Below are positions 36,043-45,389 of a DNA stretch of 64,000 nucleotides, in pieces. Origin of the DNA: JAHEEL01 sp963785245. Its GTDB lineage: Bacteria; Actinomycetota; Acidimicrobiia; Spongiisociales; UBA5794. The first letter of the stretch is position 1. Each line of letters begins with the position of its first letter. Location: positions 50,009 to 114,008 of the forward strand of contig CAWAUO010000002.1 in the NCBI GenBank assembly GCA_963785245.1, written 5' to 3'. Made by a program: the position numbers and the translations under genes. Below the pieces are notes generated by a model, which saw nothing but the letters and a program-made list of their open reading frames with translations, was not told the origin of the DNA and searched no databases.

Positions 36043-36762
36043 ATGAAGCCATGGCAGTGCCCTCACGAGATCGAGCGACCGGTGATGCGTCAACGCTGGG
36101 AGCAGCTCAGCTATCTTCACTGGCCGGTCGCACCCAACGTCGTCCAGGCGATGCTTCCATCGGGTCTCGAAGTCGATACCCACGACGGGATGGCCTGGAT
36201 TGGGCTGGTGCCGTTCCAGATGCGCAGCATCGGCCCAGTCCGAGGGCCAGCCGTCCCCTATTTCGGAACGTTCGCAGAAACGAACGTCCGTACCTACGTG
36301 CGCGGACGAATGGGTCCCGGGGTTTGGTTCCATTCGCTCGACATCGACAGGGCTCTTCCTGTGCTCGTGGCACAGACACTGTACGGCCTTCCGTACCAGT
36401 GGGCGGCGATGTCGATCCGCGAGGACGGCGAGCGCATCACCTATGCGGCCCTACGGCGATGGCCTCATCGGCACCGACCACACGGCGTAGTAACCGTTCG
36501 CGTCCGCGACCCGATCCCGAACGAGGATCTCACGCCACTCGACCTCTTCCTCACTGCCCGCTGGCGGCTCTACGCGCAGTTGGGGAGCAAGCTGATGGTG
36601 GCTCCGGTAGCCCATCGCCCGTGGCCGTTGCACGGAGCCGATATCGTCGCCCTTGAGGACGGCCTGGTAGCTGCAGGCGGCTACCCGCAACCCGACGGCG
36701 AACCCCATGTGCTCTACTCGCCGGGCGTCTCGGTGCTTGCCGGTCGCCCCACACGCGCCTAG
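36043..36762 (+). CDS. YqjF-like DUF2071 protein
   Basis: 239 residues from ATG 36043. The typical opening (RPVMRQRWEQLSYLHWPVAP), LPSGLEVDTHDGMAWIGLVPF and FAETNVRTYV identify DUF2071/YqjF, a beta-barrel family resembling acetoacetate decarboxylase, of unknown activity. The C-terminus LYSPGVSVLAGRP is standard. It is intact although both flanks are decayed. Confidence 0.88.
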   Translation: MKPWQCPHEIERPVMRQRWEQLSYLHWPVAPNVVQAMLPSGLEVDTHDGMAWIGLVPFQMRSIGPVRGPAVPYFGTFAETNVRTYVRGRMGPGVWFHSLDIDRALPVLVAQTLYGLPYQWAAMSIREDGERITYAALRRWPHRHRPHGVVTVRVRDPIPNEDLTPLDLFLTARWRLYAQLGSKLMVAPVAHRPWPLHGADIVALEDGLVAAGGYPQPDGEPHVLYSPGVSVLAGRPTRA

Positions 36763-36763
36763 A

Positions 36764-36935
36764 TGGACACCGTCTGAGTGCTCGGGGATCAGCTCAACCG
36801 GTCCACGGGCGCGCTTGTCGCGACACACCCCGACACCACCCGGATCCTGATGGTGGAGAGCGCCGACAAGATCTCCAGCAAGCCTTTCGACCGGTAGCGG
36901 ATCCATCTAATCGTGACCGCGATGCGGCCATTCTC
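36764..36935 (+). pseudogene. Photolyase-related protein (COG3046) N-terminal fragment
   Basis: ATG 36764 reads MDTV, then TGA where the family has Trp, then VLGDQLNRSTGALVATHPDT and RILMVESADKISSKPFDR, then TAG where the family usually has Gln, then RIHLIVTAMR. This is the start of the cryptochrome-like photolyase-related family. Two point-nonsense codons plus loss of the last 400 or so residues show decay by mutation, not only by frameshift. Confidence 0.8.
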
Positions 36936-36982
36936 ACTCCGCCAGCTTCGCAGACCCTCGAGCCGCTGGAACGCAGCGGCCT

Positions 36983-37234
36983 GGCGACCCGGCCGAATGG
37001 TCGGTAGAGCTTCTTGAAGCGGCCCAGCCTCATCATGCCGGCAACGTGATCGATGCGCTGACTCACCGATGGCGGCATTCGCAGCCACGATCGGCGCGCA
37101 ATGACGGGGCGCGGCTCGTCGAAGCGGCTTCACCGATTGTGCTTGCCGGTGAGCTCTTTGCGGAAGCGAGAGCGGAAGGCGCGTACACATCCGGTCTCGT
37201 TGCCTCCCGGATGGTTCTCGATCTCCTTACCTGA
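36983..37234 (+). pseudogene. FAD-dependent oxidoreductase C-terminal fragment
   Basis: The frame ends ASPIVLAGELFAEARAEGAY-TSGLVASRMVLDLL before TGA. This is the closing FAD-contact segment (V-A-G-D-x-x-x-x-P-R-x-E-G-A-x-x-S-G) of renalase/amine-oxidase-like flavoproteins. Everything upstream is missing or scrambled. It lies directly after the photolyase-like fragment, so a deletion may have fused two former neighbours. Confidence 0.65.
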
Positions 37235-37255
37235 CGGGCCGCGCGGGCGGCGTGA

Positions 37256-37441
37256 TCAGGTGGGCTGGCTGATTGGCAGGGTGGCTGGGGTGGCGGTGAG
37301 GTCTGGATTCATGACGTCATCTCCTCGGTTCTGATCGCGAATGTAGAGAGCGTTGAATCGGGCATAGCCGAAGAGCAGGATGGCTGAGCTCACGAGGACG
37401 AAGAGCACCGCGCCAATTCCGAAGAGGAGTCCCTCGCTCAT
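37256..37441 (-). CDS. Small single-TM membrane protein
   Basis: 61 residues. One N-terminal helix (LLFGIGAVLFVLVSSAILLFGYA) and a short polar tail. ATG 37441 overlaps the upstream small membrane gene by 4 nt, which supports real translation. No domain recognised. Confidence 0.6.
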   Translation of the reverse strand: MSEGLLFGIGAVLFVLVSSAILLFGYARFNALYIRDQNRGDDVMNPDLTATPATLPISQPT

Positions 37442-37671
37442 GGCGAGTCATCCTCTCCGACGAGCACCAGGGCGCCGAGCGCCAGCAGCGAGGGCACCCA
37501 CAGTCCGACGAAGAGTCCCATCTCCCGGTCCACGAGGAACCACAGCGTGACGGAGAGGGCGAAGGACAAGAGGGCAGCGAGGAGGAAGACGAGCTTCGCT
37601 TTGTGGAATGGCGTGATCCTGCTCCACAGGTTCGTCGCTCTGGTTGATGTGGTGGTGGGTGCGTGGCTCAT
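37438..37671 (-). CDS. Small two-TM membrane protein
   Basis: 77 residues from ATG 37671. A polar N-terminus is followed by two helices (AKLVFLLAALLSFALSVTLWF and GLFVGLWVPSLLALGALVLV). It is coupled by a 4-nt overlap to the next small membrane gene. The pair resembles the small accessory subunits found beside transporters, but no transporter is adjacent. Confidence 0.6.
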   Translation of the reverse strand: MSHAPTTTSTRATNLWSRITPFHKAKLVFLLAALLSFALSVTLWFLVDREMGLFVGLWVPSLLALGALVLVGEDDSP

Positions 37672-37765
37672 AGTGTATGTCCCGGGTTGTTGTCTCTTGT
37701 TCGAAGCGAAGCACCCCGGCGGATGAATCTCAGCTAGCGCGATGGTGGCCACTATCAGGGAACCA

Positions 37766-37918
37766 TGACACCACGAGACCTCAACGGTTCACGCACGCTG
37801 GTGCTCGGCGGTTCAGGCGTCTTGGGGCCGTTGATCGCCCAACGCCTCCTCGATCGCGGCGGGTAAGTGATGCTTGCCGACCGGAACCCCTGGTTCAAAG
37901 CGGGGATTCAGTGGTGGG
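37766..37918 (+). pseudogene. Short-chain dehydrogenase N-terminal fragment
   Basis: ATG 37766 reads TLVLGGSGVLGPLIAQRLL-DRGG then TAA, with VMLADRNP continuing after the stop. The GGSGVLG is a G-x-x-G-x-x-G NAD(P) loop and ADRNP is the second-strand motif. The remaining 200 or so residues are absent. It lies just outside the island boundary. Confidence 0.65.
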
Positions 37919-38222
37919 GCGGCCGTGCCACGTTTCTGTGACGAAACTCGCTCGTACACCGAATCAAAGGCGAGCTCGAATGAATGTCAGCGACCCTCGT
38001 CGACCAGACTGGCGCTGCGCACTCAGGTTCGATCTCCGCACCCAAGAAGCTGACAGCGTCGGGTGCGCAGAGGTACGTGCCGTCTGCATCCATGACTGCA
38101 ATACCGCCACAGAGGATGCAGACGTAGCCGGTTGGGTGTTGCGGGTAGGTGTCTTGCATGCCTACCCAATGCATCGACCAGCCAGGCCCCAGAATCGAGA
38201 ATGGTTGACGCCGGACACTCAT
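37908..38222 (-). CDS. Doubtful ORF with a CxxC pair
   Basis: 104 residues. The middle (GYVCILCGGIAVMDADGTYL-CAP) could be a small zinc ribbon. The C-terminal third looks random, and the start lacks a clear ribosome site. It lies in decayed sequence between the SDR fragment and the island end. Confidence 0.25.
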   Translation of the reverse strand: MSVRRQPFSILGPGWSMHWVGMQDTYPQHPTGYVCILCGGIAVMDADGTYLCAPDAVSFLGAEIEPECAAPVWSTRVADIHSSSPLIRCTSEFRHRNVARPPHH

Positions 38223-38420
38223 GCACTAGTCCGCGTCACCAACCGGGCACACCAACACCCCCCACACCATCAATCAGGCACCCATGGGCGGCGTGGCGTG
38301 GAAGCGGCTCGTGGGTTCCGATGGTCCCCCACGCTATCTGCAACCCATTGAACGGCAGTTTGGCGTGGAAAACACTCAAGAAGGCCACACCGGCCACCCA
38401 CCGAGCACCACCGTGCAAAG

Positions 38421-38450
38421 AGAAGAACCCTTGCAGTGCAAAGGTTCTCT
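38421..38450 (-). terminator. Hairpin next to the att copy (uninterrupted target of the IS1182-type element)
   Basis: Inverted repeat of roughly 12 bp (arms AGAACCCTTGCA and TGCAAAGGTTCT, with one bulge) just 3' of the truncated tRNA-Pro half on the minus strand. It is probably a former tRNA terminator, but no T-run follows. The same arms flank the IS at 33645 and 35268. Confidence 0.6.
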
Positions 38451-38451
38451 C

Positions 38452-38495
38452 CGTCGGGCTGGCCGGATTTGAACCGGCGACCTCTTGACCCCCAG
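38452..38495. repeat. Left attachment-site repeat of the island
   Basis: 44 nt identical to 63041-63084. Beyond it the sequences differ. The following 38492-38509 is the exact reverse complement of 35306-35323 at the outer copy. From 38496 to 38878 I see no supported gene. Confidence 0.92.
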
Positions 38496-38878
38496 GCGGA
38501 CTCAGGGGGTTTCGCTGACCTGCGGAAACGCCCGGAAACACCCTCTGACCGGGGGTTTTGTTGCTCAGCAGTTTCCGGCGTTTCGCGCTGTTTTCTGTTC
38601 TCTCGCGGACTCTCCGCGGACTCTTGGGCCAGGCGCCGTCCAGGGATCCCGCCGGAGATGACCTCCCTCACCAATGCGACTCGGGCGGATCGCTTGGGCC
38701 CCGAGCGACGAATTGCTCTGGTTCCACAATGTCGATCTCAGCCACACGGTGACGTTGATCGCCCAGAACGTCCTCTCGAGAGTCCTCCATCGGCACGCAA
38801 CATCTACAGCGACATCTGTCCTGATCCACGGAAGCTTTCGCGGAGAACGTTCCGCAAAGCTTCGTCGACAGGAAGGGT

Positions 38879-38955
38879 CTCCGCAAACGCCGGCTGCACG
38901 GCGTCGTGCTGGTCATCTCCGACGCCTACACCGGGCTGACGAGGTCGATCCGTAG
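38879..38955 (+). pseudogene. IS256-family transposase fragment A
   Basis: The frame reads LRKRRLHGVVLVISDAYTGL, the mutator-type transposase segment around its catalytic Asp (V-x-S-D-A-x-x-G-L). It is broken at once by IS481-type sequence. The matching C-terminus lies at 39517. Confidence 0.75.
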
Positions 38956-38975
38956 CCGCAGCTGGATTCTGGCGG

Positions 38976-39330
38976 CGGACGGTCGTCTGGTATCGGTCGA
39001 TCGGGATCAAACCGGAGCGGGTCATCACCGATTATGGCTCGCGCTACCGCTCCGGACTCTGGCGCCGGGCGTATGCCGCGACCGGCACGAAGGTCACCAA
39101 GACCCGACCTCGCCGGCCCCAGACCAACTGCAAGGTCCAGCGCTTCCACCGGATCCTCGTCGAGGAATGGTCCTACATCCGCCCCTGGAACTCAGAAACC
39201 GAACGGACCGACGCGTATGACGGATTCATCCATTTCGACAATCACCACTGAGCCCACGGAGCGCACGGATGGACAACCCCCACCAGCATCATCCAGGACA
39301 ACCTCCCCGAAGAGCACAACGAGCTGAGAC
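38976..39330 (+). pseudogene. IS481-family transposase C-terminal remnant
   Basis: The frame reads IKPERVITDYGSRYRSGLWR, RRPQTNCKVQRFHRILVEEW and IHFDNHH, followed by an in-frame TGA and AHGAHGWTTPTS. These are the DDE-core second Asp region, the P-Q-T-N-G-K-V-E-R-F-H motif and the closing segment of IS481 transposases. The N-terminal two thirds are absent. It appears inserted in the IS256 remnant. Confidence 0.85.
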
Positions 39331-39516
39331 GACAGCGCCAATAGTGCCAGCGACATACCTCAGGAAGTGAAACCCGGGACCCCCGCCGGTGGTAGTCACG
39401 CAGCTTCCGTGTCGCCAACGCCCGGAAGTCTGAGCGGACGGGTGTCCACGGCCGACTCTCCCGTCCATTGCGCTGCTGTCGCATGTCGTGAGTTCGGCGT
39501 GAGGCAGTGAACCAGG

Positions 39517-39759
39517 TGGCTCCGCAAGATCATCAAGACGAAGCGCCATTTCCCCACCAAGGACGCCTCCATGAAGATGTTGTGGTTCGCGCTACGCAAC
39601 GCGGAGAAGAAATGGACCTACCGGGCCAGATACTGGCCCGCGGCACTCCACCAGTTCGCGATCTACTTCCCCAACCAAGTCCCCCTCGACCCCGGAACCC
39701 TCACTGAGCAGAAAGGGGGAAGCGTCACAAGCCCCGCCCCCCCTACACAGAATACTTGA
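39517..39759 (+). pseudogene. IS256-family transposase fragment B
   Basis: WLRKIIKTKRHFPTKDASMK, ALRNAEKKWTYRARYWPAAL and HQFAIYFPNQVPL match the C-terminal 65 residues of mutator-type transposases. With fragment A, about 80 residues are missing between the two. Confidence 0.8.
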
Positions 39760-39767
39760 CACTCCCG

Positions 39768-40043
39768 GGCCATCTCTTCGCCCTGATCTCGCGTCAACGA
39801 CTCGCAGAGATGCTCGGGCCAGCGCTCTACCGTCGCCTCGCGAACGACAAGTACCGCGTCGGCGCCATGACTGTCGGGGAGGAGAATGAACGTCACGAAG
39901 CAGGACCAGCGTTCGGCGAGCGTCCTGGTCGCTGTCTTGTGCTTGTCCATGATCAGATCGCCGTCCCGATGACCGGGCACGGCACGATCCTCCACGGCAG
40001 CAGTACGTTCCGAGATCGTGCCCATGTCACAGATCTGGCCCAT
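39768..40043 (-). pseudogene. IS30-family transposase fragment
   Basis: Minus-strand frame with MGTISERTAAVEDRAVPGHR, DGDLIMDKHKTATRTLAERW and LTRDQGEEMARE: the IS30 D-W-E-x-D-L-I-G/M region and the catalytic D-Q-G-x-E segment. The N- and C-termini are missing. The further upstream N-terminal part seems frameshifted (40050-40170). Confidence 0.8.
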
Positions 40044-40330
40044 CGTCGACGGGGGTCGGCTCTGCGGGCTTCTCCGCCGGGAAGCCACGATCTGGGTCTG
40101 AACCGATGATGGAGCACGATCCAACCGGCGGCTGAGAACCGTCCCACGGCCTCACCTCCAAGACGAGACAACTACTCTCGTCGAAGGCGGCGCAACGACC
40201 ACTTGAGATCACGGTCGGTACGAGCGGGCATGGTCCGACGACACGGCGGGACGAGGTGGCAAGCGTGCGCGAACGGTAGCTTCCGCGTGACGATTCTGCC
40301 GCTAGCGGCGCGCAGGCGGCGCGTTGAGCG

Positions 40331-41188
40331 TTAGAACTGAGGGTCCTCGAAGGTCGGTTCGCGGTCTTCGGTGAACGCGCGGATGCCTTCGACGCGATCT
40401 GGATGAACCACGGAGCGCCAGTGCGCCTCCATCATGATCGCGCTGGCTTGCTCTATGGGTTCACCCTCACCCATGAGTACTGCTCGCTTGACTGCCTGTA
40501 CGGCGGTCGGTGAGTTGTTTGCGATCTTCTCCGCAACGCCGAGTACTGCGTCCATCAGGTCGGTCTTCGGGAACACGTCGTTGATCATGCCAAGCCGGTG
40601 CGCCTCTTGGGCTGTGATCGGTTCTCCGGTCATCAGCATCTCCATGGCCTTGCCCGGCGGGAGTACTCGGGGAAGAAAGATCGGTGAGCCGCCGCCGGCA
40701 GACAAGCCGACCATCGCTTCGGGCTGGCCGAAGGCGGCATCATCGGATGCGATGATGAAGTCGGTGCTGATCGCGATCTCGCAGCCGCCACCATATGCCA
40801 TCCCACCGACGGCAGCGATGATCGGTCGACGCAATTGGCGCAACGTGTAGAGCACACGATCGAAGACCTGACGTTGACGTAGCCATTGCTCTTGCGTCAT
40901 TTCCTTGCGCTGGTACAGGTCACCACCGACGGAGAAGGCGCGGTCGCCGGATCCGGTGATGATGGCGACGCGCACGGACGTCTTGGCTGCAACGGTTTCG
41001 AGGATCTCGATGAGTTGCGCGGCGAGTTCCGTCGTGATGGCGTTGTCGGCATGCGGCCGATTGAGGGTGATGACGGCTATTCGTCCGTCGGAGACGTACT
41101 CGACAAGCACAAGCTGGTCGGGTTCCTCCACATCGGTCGGAGCGCGATAGCCCATCCGCTGCATACGCGTACGGGTGTCGTTGTCCAT
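40331..41188 (-). CDS. Enoyl-CoA hydratase/isomerase family protein
   Basis: 285 residues. The crotonase fold is shown by AVITLNRPHADNAITTELA, the oxyanion-hole segments FSVGGDL and AVGGMAYGGGCEIAI, and FGQPEAMVGLSAGGGS, where Glu of the first catalytic position is present. The second Glu position in the hydratase motif is not clear, so isomerase or hydrolase activity is possible. It stands alone, 136+ nt from the IS30 remnant. The substrate is unknown. Confidence 0.88.
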   Translation of the reverse strand: MDNDTRTRMQRMGYRAPTDVEEPDQLVLVEYVSDGRIAVITLNRPHADNAITTELAAQLIEILETVAAKTSVRVAIITGSGDRAFSVGGDLYQRKEMTQEQWLRQRQVFDRVLYTLRQLRRPIIAAVGGMAYGGGCEIAISTDFIIASDDAAFGQPEAMVGLSAGGGSPIFLPRVLPPGKAMEMLMTGEPITAQEAHRLGMINDVFPKTDLMDAVLGVAEKIANNSPTAVQAVKRAVLMGEGEPIEQASAIMMEAHWRSVVHPDRVEGIRAFTEDREPTFEDPQF

Positions 41189-41488
41189 TCGATACTCCTC
41201 GCTTCGCAGTCCTCAGAGCGACGTGAAGGCGACTGGCTTCACCAGGATCAGAGGGAACGGTTCGGCGGGGACTCTAGTCGTACGGTCCGTGCCCAAACGA
41301 ACCGCTGAACTGGCCGGCGTCCCGTCCTGTCAAGCAGAGGGGCCGATCCAGCACAGCTCGGCCCTGCACCCTTGCGTGGTCCACAACTGGCGATGTGAGA
41401 AGGTGCGGGTTCCGGTTCTGCTGCCGCGGGTGGTGCTTCACGGAGATGCGTTGCGACTCGGAGCCGATAGCGCGACCGGTCCAACTAT

Positions 41489-41851
41489 CTACCTAGTTGC
41501 CCATGCCTTCGCATCGGCGAGGTCAGCGACGGCGTATACCTTCACTTGGCCGGGAATCATCCAGCCGAATGCCTTGACGCCGTCTTTGTAGAGGCTGTGG
41601 TCGGTGACGATTGCGATCTTCTCCCACCGGGACAGATGCGCAAGCCCCACTTTGGTGTCTTCCCACATCGCCCCACCCGAGTAGCCGTCGAAGTCGTCGC
41701 CGAGAACGTAGATGAGTCGGATCTTGTCGTGGGTCTGTAGCGCCGCGTCGATGGCAGGGTCGAGGACGGAGTCGTAGTCGCCGGCTCGGACTTCACCGAC
41801 CGCTTCGAAACCGATGACGTTGTCGGGGAGGTCGTCGATGAGGCGAATCAT
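41489..41851 (-). CDS. SpoIIAA-like (STAS/SEC14) protein
   Basis: 120 residues, starting IRLIDDLPDNVIGFEAVGEV. The core KIRLIYVLGDDFDGYSGGAMWEDTK and the C-terminal WMIPGQVKVYAVADLADAKAW match the SpoIIAA-like family (PF11964). These are small ligand-binding or STAS-like soluble proteins of unknown role. It lies 171 nt upstream of the ClC gene stop, on the same strand. The gap 41189-41488 shows no other gene. Confidence 0.82.
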   Translation of the reverse strand: MIRLIDDLPDNVIGFEAVGEVRAGDYDSVLDPAIDAALQTHDKIRLIYVLGDDFDGYSGGAMWEDTKVGLAHLSRWEKIAIVTDHSLYKDGVKAFGWMIPGQVKVYAVADLADAKAWATR

Positions 41852-42022
41852 GCTGCGCTCCTTGCATTGGGTAGCCGGTTCCGGTCGATGCTACCGGCAG
41901 GCGAGGTCGTCAGGGTGTTTGGCTGTGAGCGCGTCGAACACCGTCGCTGACGGACTCGATGCGTCATCTGTGCTGAGTGTCGGCGTCGGTAGCGATTCGC
42001 GGCGATCGGATCGGACGCCGGA

Positions 42023-43291
42023 TCAGTCGGTTGCCGCTTCGGTAGCCGCCGGACCTGACGCTGCGGTTCTTCGTGCGGACACCGCGTAGCGAACGCCGGC
42101 GACGATCAGATACGAGGTGACTACGGCGACCGCTACTGGTGCGGTCGTTTCGGCGCCGAGGGCGAGTGCAATTGCTGCGATGAAGGTCATGCTGACGGGT
42201 GCTCGGAGGAACGATCCAGGTACCGCTGCCAGCATGCACGACACCGCGAGTGCGATCGGAATGTCAGGGAACGCGAGGTACACGACGGTGCCTGCTGTGC
42301 CGCCCATGAAGATCAGCGGGAATACGTTACCGCCCATGAAGCCCACTTCCAGGCTGAGGGCCATTGCCACCATCTTGGCGAGCAGGACGATGATCAGCAG
42401 GCCGACGCCGAGCGCGGCGGGATCGTCGATGACGACGCCGAGTTGGGATTGGCCGGCGCCGACGGTCAGGGGAAGGGCCATGGCGATGAGGCCCACGGCT
42501 CCGCCACCGAGGATGCCGAGTATGTACCGGTTCGGCACGAACTTGCAGACCCATTTGACGGCGAGGATGACACCGACGAAGACCAGCATCACGATCGCTG
42601 AGAGGATTCCGAGACCCACGGCGATCGCCATGTCGACGACTTCGAATTCGTAGGGTGGCACTTCGTAGCTGCCGAGGAAGGTCCGGCCGACCACCGCGTA
42701 GAAGATGACGAACCCGATCATCGAGGCGATCAGTTGCGGAATGATGGAAGCCACGTACCTCTGGCGAGGTATCGGTTCGAGTTCGGAGACTAGGAAGGCG
42801 CCAAGGACGGGTGAGGTGAATGCAGCGCCGAACCCACCGGCGATACCGGTCAGCGTGTAGTCGGGATCGGCTCCACCTTCGGCCCAACGCCGATTCGCGA
42901 TCCACGAACCCAGGCCGCCACCCATCACTACGAGGGCGAACGAAGGACCGAGGCTCGCCCCGGCAACAGCGGACACAGCAGCAATGGCAACCCACTGTGG
43001 CGCTGTCCGGGCGTCGACCTCGGCTGCTTCGATGATCGCGACGCCGCCAGGGACCTTCTCGGGGACTCGCCACGCCGTGCGAAGAGCGACGACAACGAAG
43101 CCGCCGAACGCCACGAGAGGAATCCACCACCATTCACCGGACCACACAGTGCCGTCGCTCTCAGGGAAGATCTGCTCGATTGCCCAACCAGTGGCGCCCA
43201 GGTAGATGAGTCCGAGGACCCCGCCTGCGACACCAAGCAGAATCGAGAAACGCAGCAGTCGCCGATACCACGGCACATCGAACGGCAGCAC
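42023..43291 (-). CDS. ClC-type chloride channel family protein
   Basis: 422 residues, about 10-11 membrane helices. The C-terminal selectivity motif GGNVFPLIFMGG and RAPVSMTFI are kept. At the place of G-K/R-E-G-P, where Glu gates chloride and binds protons in ClC antiporters, the sequence is GASLGPSFALVVMGGG. That Glu is absent. Uncoupled anion flow or a different anion is therefore likely (inference). There are no C-terminal CBS domains. It lies 343 nt from the divergent SulP gene. Confidence 0.87.
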   Translation of the reverse strand: MLPFDVPWYRRLLRFSILLGVAGGVLGLIYLGATGWAIEQIFPESDGTVWSGEWWWIPLVAFGGFVVVALRTAWRVPEKVPGGVAIIEAAEVDARTAPQWVAIAAVSAVAGASLGPSFALVVMGGGLGSWIANRRWAEGGADPDYTLTGIAGGFGAAFTSPVLGAFLVSELEPIPRQRYVASIIPQLIASMIGFVIFYAVVGRTFLGSYEVPPYEFEVVDMAIAVGLGILSAIVMLVFVGVILAVKWVCKFVPNRYILGILGGGAVGLIAMALPLTVGAGQSQLGVVIDDPAALGVGLLIIVLLAKMVAMALSLEVGFMGGNVFPLIFMGGTAGTVVYLAFPDIPIALAVSCMLAAVPGSFLRAPVSMTFIAAIALALGAETTAPVAVAVVTSYLIVAGVRYAVSARRTAASGPAATEAATD

Positions 43292-43634
43292 AGAACCTCC
43301 ATTGCCAGCCAGCTGCCATCCGCGAGGTTGCAGCGGCCTGTCGTCTGAGCGATCGGCAGCAGCCTACTGCGGTGCAAACCCGCGGATTCGGCGAAGGTGA
43401 GCGTCCCGGCGGACGTCGGCTCGTCAGGTCTCCAGTCGACGATGTGGGAACGGGTTGAGCCTTCCATGGCGGTGTCCAGACATTCGTGACACATGTTCCG
43501 ACACCCGTGGTAGCCGACTCGCCTTGCCTGCGTTCGCTGGTGGTGTTCGGTGGATTCGTGTGCGGCGCTCTCACGGTCAGCGCGTCGGGTCTCGACGGTA
43601 GGATCTCGCTATCCCGACAGTGTGGAGGATTTGG
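43292..43634. promoter_or_regulatory. Divergent intergenic region between the ClC and SulP genes
   Basis: 343 nt with no supported ORF. It must hold the promoters of both genes. I cannot place -10/-35 boxes with confidence. The only clear element is the GGAGG ribosome site at 43624-43628. Confidence 0.5.
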
Positions 43635-45389
43635 GTGGCGACCGATACGAAGGCCAAGACCGATGCTCCGACCGGGTTCGCCCGGATCATGCCGATCTTC
43701 CATTGGCTCCCGAACTACAACAAGTCGTGGTTGAAGGCCGACCTGATCGCAGGCCTCTCGGTGTGGGCGCTGATGGTGCCGACCTCGCTCGGCTACGCAA
43801 CCATCAGCGGCGTGCCCGTGCAGTACGGCCTCTACGCGGCAGCGGCCGGCTTGATCGGATTCGCACTCTTCACGACGTCGAAGCAGGTGACGCAGGGCCC
43901 GAGTTCATCGACGGCCGCTGTCCTCGGCGCAGCCGTCCTTGCCGTTGCCTCCTCCGGTTCTGACGAAGCGATCCAGTTGGCGGCTTCGATCGTGCTGGTG
44001 GCCGGTGCGCTCTTCGTCATCATGTACGTGCTGAAGATGGGTTGGATCTCTGACTTCCTCGCAGCGAGCGTCCTCACCGGGTTCACGTTCGGTGTGGCGA
44101 TCAACGTCGCAGCCGGCGAGTTGTTCAAGATCACCGGCACCGAATCCGGCGGCTCAAACACCTGGCAGAAACTGTGGACCTGGATCACCGAGTTGCCGGA
44201 TGCCAATGGCACCACGGTCGTTGTTGGTGTGGCGGCGCTCCTCCTCGTCTTCGGCATCGGGTTCTACGCCCCGAAGGTCCCGGGCGCGCTCCTCGCGGTC
44301 ATTCTCGGCATCGTCGCGACGCTGGTCTTGGACCTCGGCGATCGGGGTGTCGGACTCATCGCCGAAGTGCCGAGCGGCCTCCCCTCGGTCGTCCTCCCCG
44401 ACATCAGCTACATCGCAGACAACTGGGCAACGATCATCGCTGGCGCAGTCGGCCTCCTGCTCATCGGTTTCTCTGTGACAACGGCTGCGGTGCGTGACTA
44501 CGCCACTAAGCACAACTATCGGATCGACATCAACCAGGAACTTCTCGCTCAGGGCACCTCCAACATCTCGTCTGGTCTCTTCCAGGGTGTGTTCGTCAAC
44601 GGAAGCCTCTCCAAGAGCCCGGTCAACGACCAGGCAGGCGCCAAGTCGCAGGTGTCGAACCTGTTCCAGGCCGTGCTCATCATCCTGACGCTGCTGTTCC
44701 TCGCCCCGATGTTCTCCAAGCTCCCCGAGGCAGTGCTGGGTGCGATCATCATCCAGGCCGTCGTGATCGGGATGATGGACGTCGGTGAGATGAAGCGCCT
44801 CTACACAGTGAAGCGGTTCGAGTTCTGGGCTGCCATGGCGGCGCTGCTCGGTGTGATGACCTTCGGTATCTTGCAGGGTGTCTTCATCGGCGTCGGCCTG
44901 TCACTCCTCTGGCTAATCGCGGTTGCCTCGCTCCCGTACATCCCGGAACTCGGTCGCAAAAAGGATACCCAGGCGTTCTTCGACCTGAAGAACCACCCCG
45001 ACGGTGAGACCTACCCGGGTCTCGCCATCGTTCGCTTCGACGGTGGCTTGTTCTTCGTCAACTCCGGTGCACTGGGCGACACCCTTCGCGAGATCCGGAT
45101 CCGCGAAGGCTCAGATTTGAACGGTGTGATCCTGAGCATGGAGGGCGTCGACTTCATCGACACCGAAGGCGCGGACACGATCAAGGCCCTTGCCGAGGCC
45201 GGTCAACAGCACGACATCGATCTGCACCTGGCCCGCGTGAAGCCACAGGTCGCGGAGGTGCTCGAACGCGATGGCCTCCTCGACGCCATGCCGAAGGAAC
45301 ACTTCCACTCCGACATTGCAGCGGCGGTCCAGATGCACCTCAAGCGATACCCGGCGGACACGCCATCCGCGGACAGCGAGGTCGACTAG
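43635..45389 (+). CDS. SulP-family anion transporter with STAS domain
   Basis: 584 residues from GTG 43635, chosen because GGAGG lies 6 nt upstream. The SulP core has 12-14 helices with KADLIAGLSVWALMVPTSLGYA, GLYAAAAGLIGFALF, QGPSSSTAAVLGAAV and QGVFVNGSLSKSPVNDQAGA. A C-terminal STAS domain follows (about 455-575) with GLFFVNSG and VDFIDTEGADTI. Family substrates include sulfate, bicarbonate and other anions. Next to a desulfinase and rhodanese, sulfate/sulfite movement is a reasonable guess. It is convergent with that operon (117 nt gap). Confidence 0.92.
   Translation: MATDTKAKTDAPTGFARIMPIFHWLPNYNKSWLKADLIAGLSVWALMVPTSLGYATISGVPVQYGLYAAAAGLIGFALFTTSKQVTQGPSSSTAAVLGAAVLAVASSGSDEAIQLAASIVLVAGALFVIMYVLKMGWISDFLAASVLTGFTFGVAINVAAGELFKITGTESGGSNTWQKLWTWITELPDANGTTVVVGVAALLLVFGIGFYAPKVPGALLAVILGIVATLVLDLGDRGVGLIAEVPSGLPSVVLPDISYIADNWATIIAGAVGLLLIGFSVTTAAVRDYATKHNYRIDINQELLAQGTSNISSGLFQGVFVNGSLSKSPVNDQAGAKSQVSNLFQAVLIILTLLFLAPMFSKLPEAVLGAIIIQAVVIGMMDVGEMKRLYTVKRFEFWAAMAALLGVMTFGILQGVFIGVGLSLLWLIAVASLPYIPELGRKKDTQAFFDLKNHPDGETYPGLAIVRFDGGLFFVNSGALGDTLREIRIREGSDLNGVILSMEGVDFIDTEGADTIKALAEAGQQHDIDLHLARVKPQVAEVLERDGLLDAMPKEHFHSDIAAAVQMHLKRYPADTPSADSEVD

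Noticed and set aside
38590..38625. Another integrase C-terminal remnant suggested by a doubled GCGGACTCT motif
   Set aside because: Only the short motif is shared with the integrase 3' end. The surrounding frame does not align.
41189..41488. 138-codon plus-strand ORF (41175-41591) across the gap
   Set aside because: No start signal or domain. It overlaps the SpoIIAA-like gene antisense and looks like a shadow.
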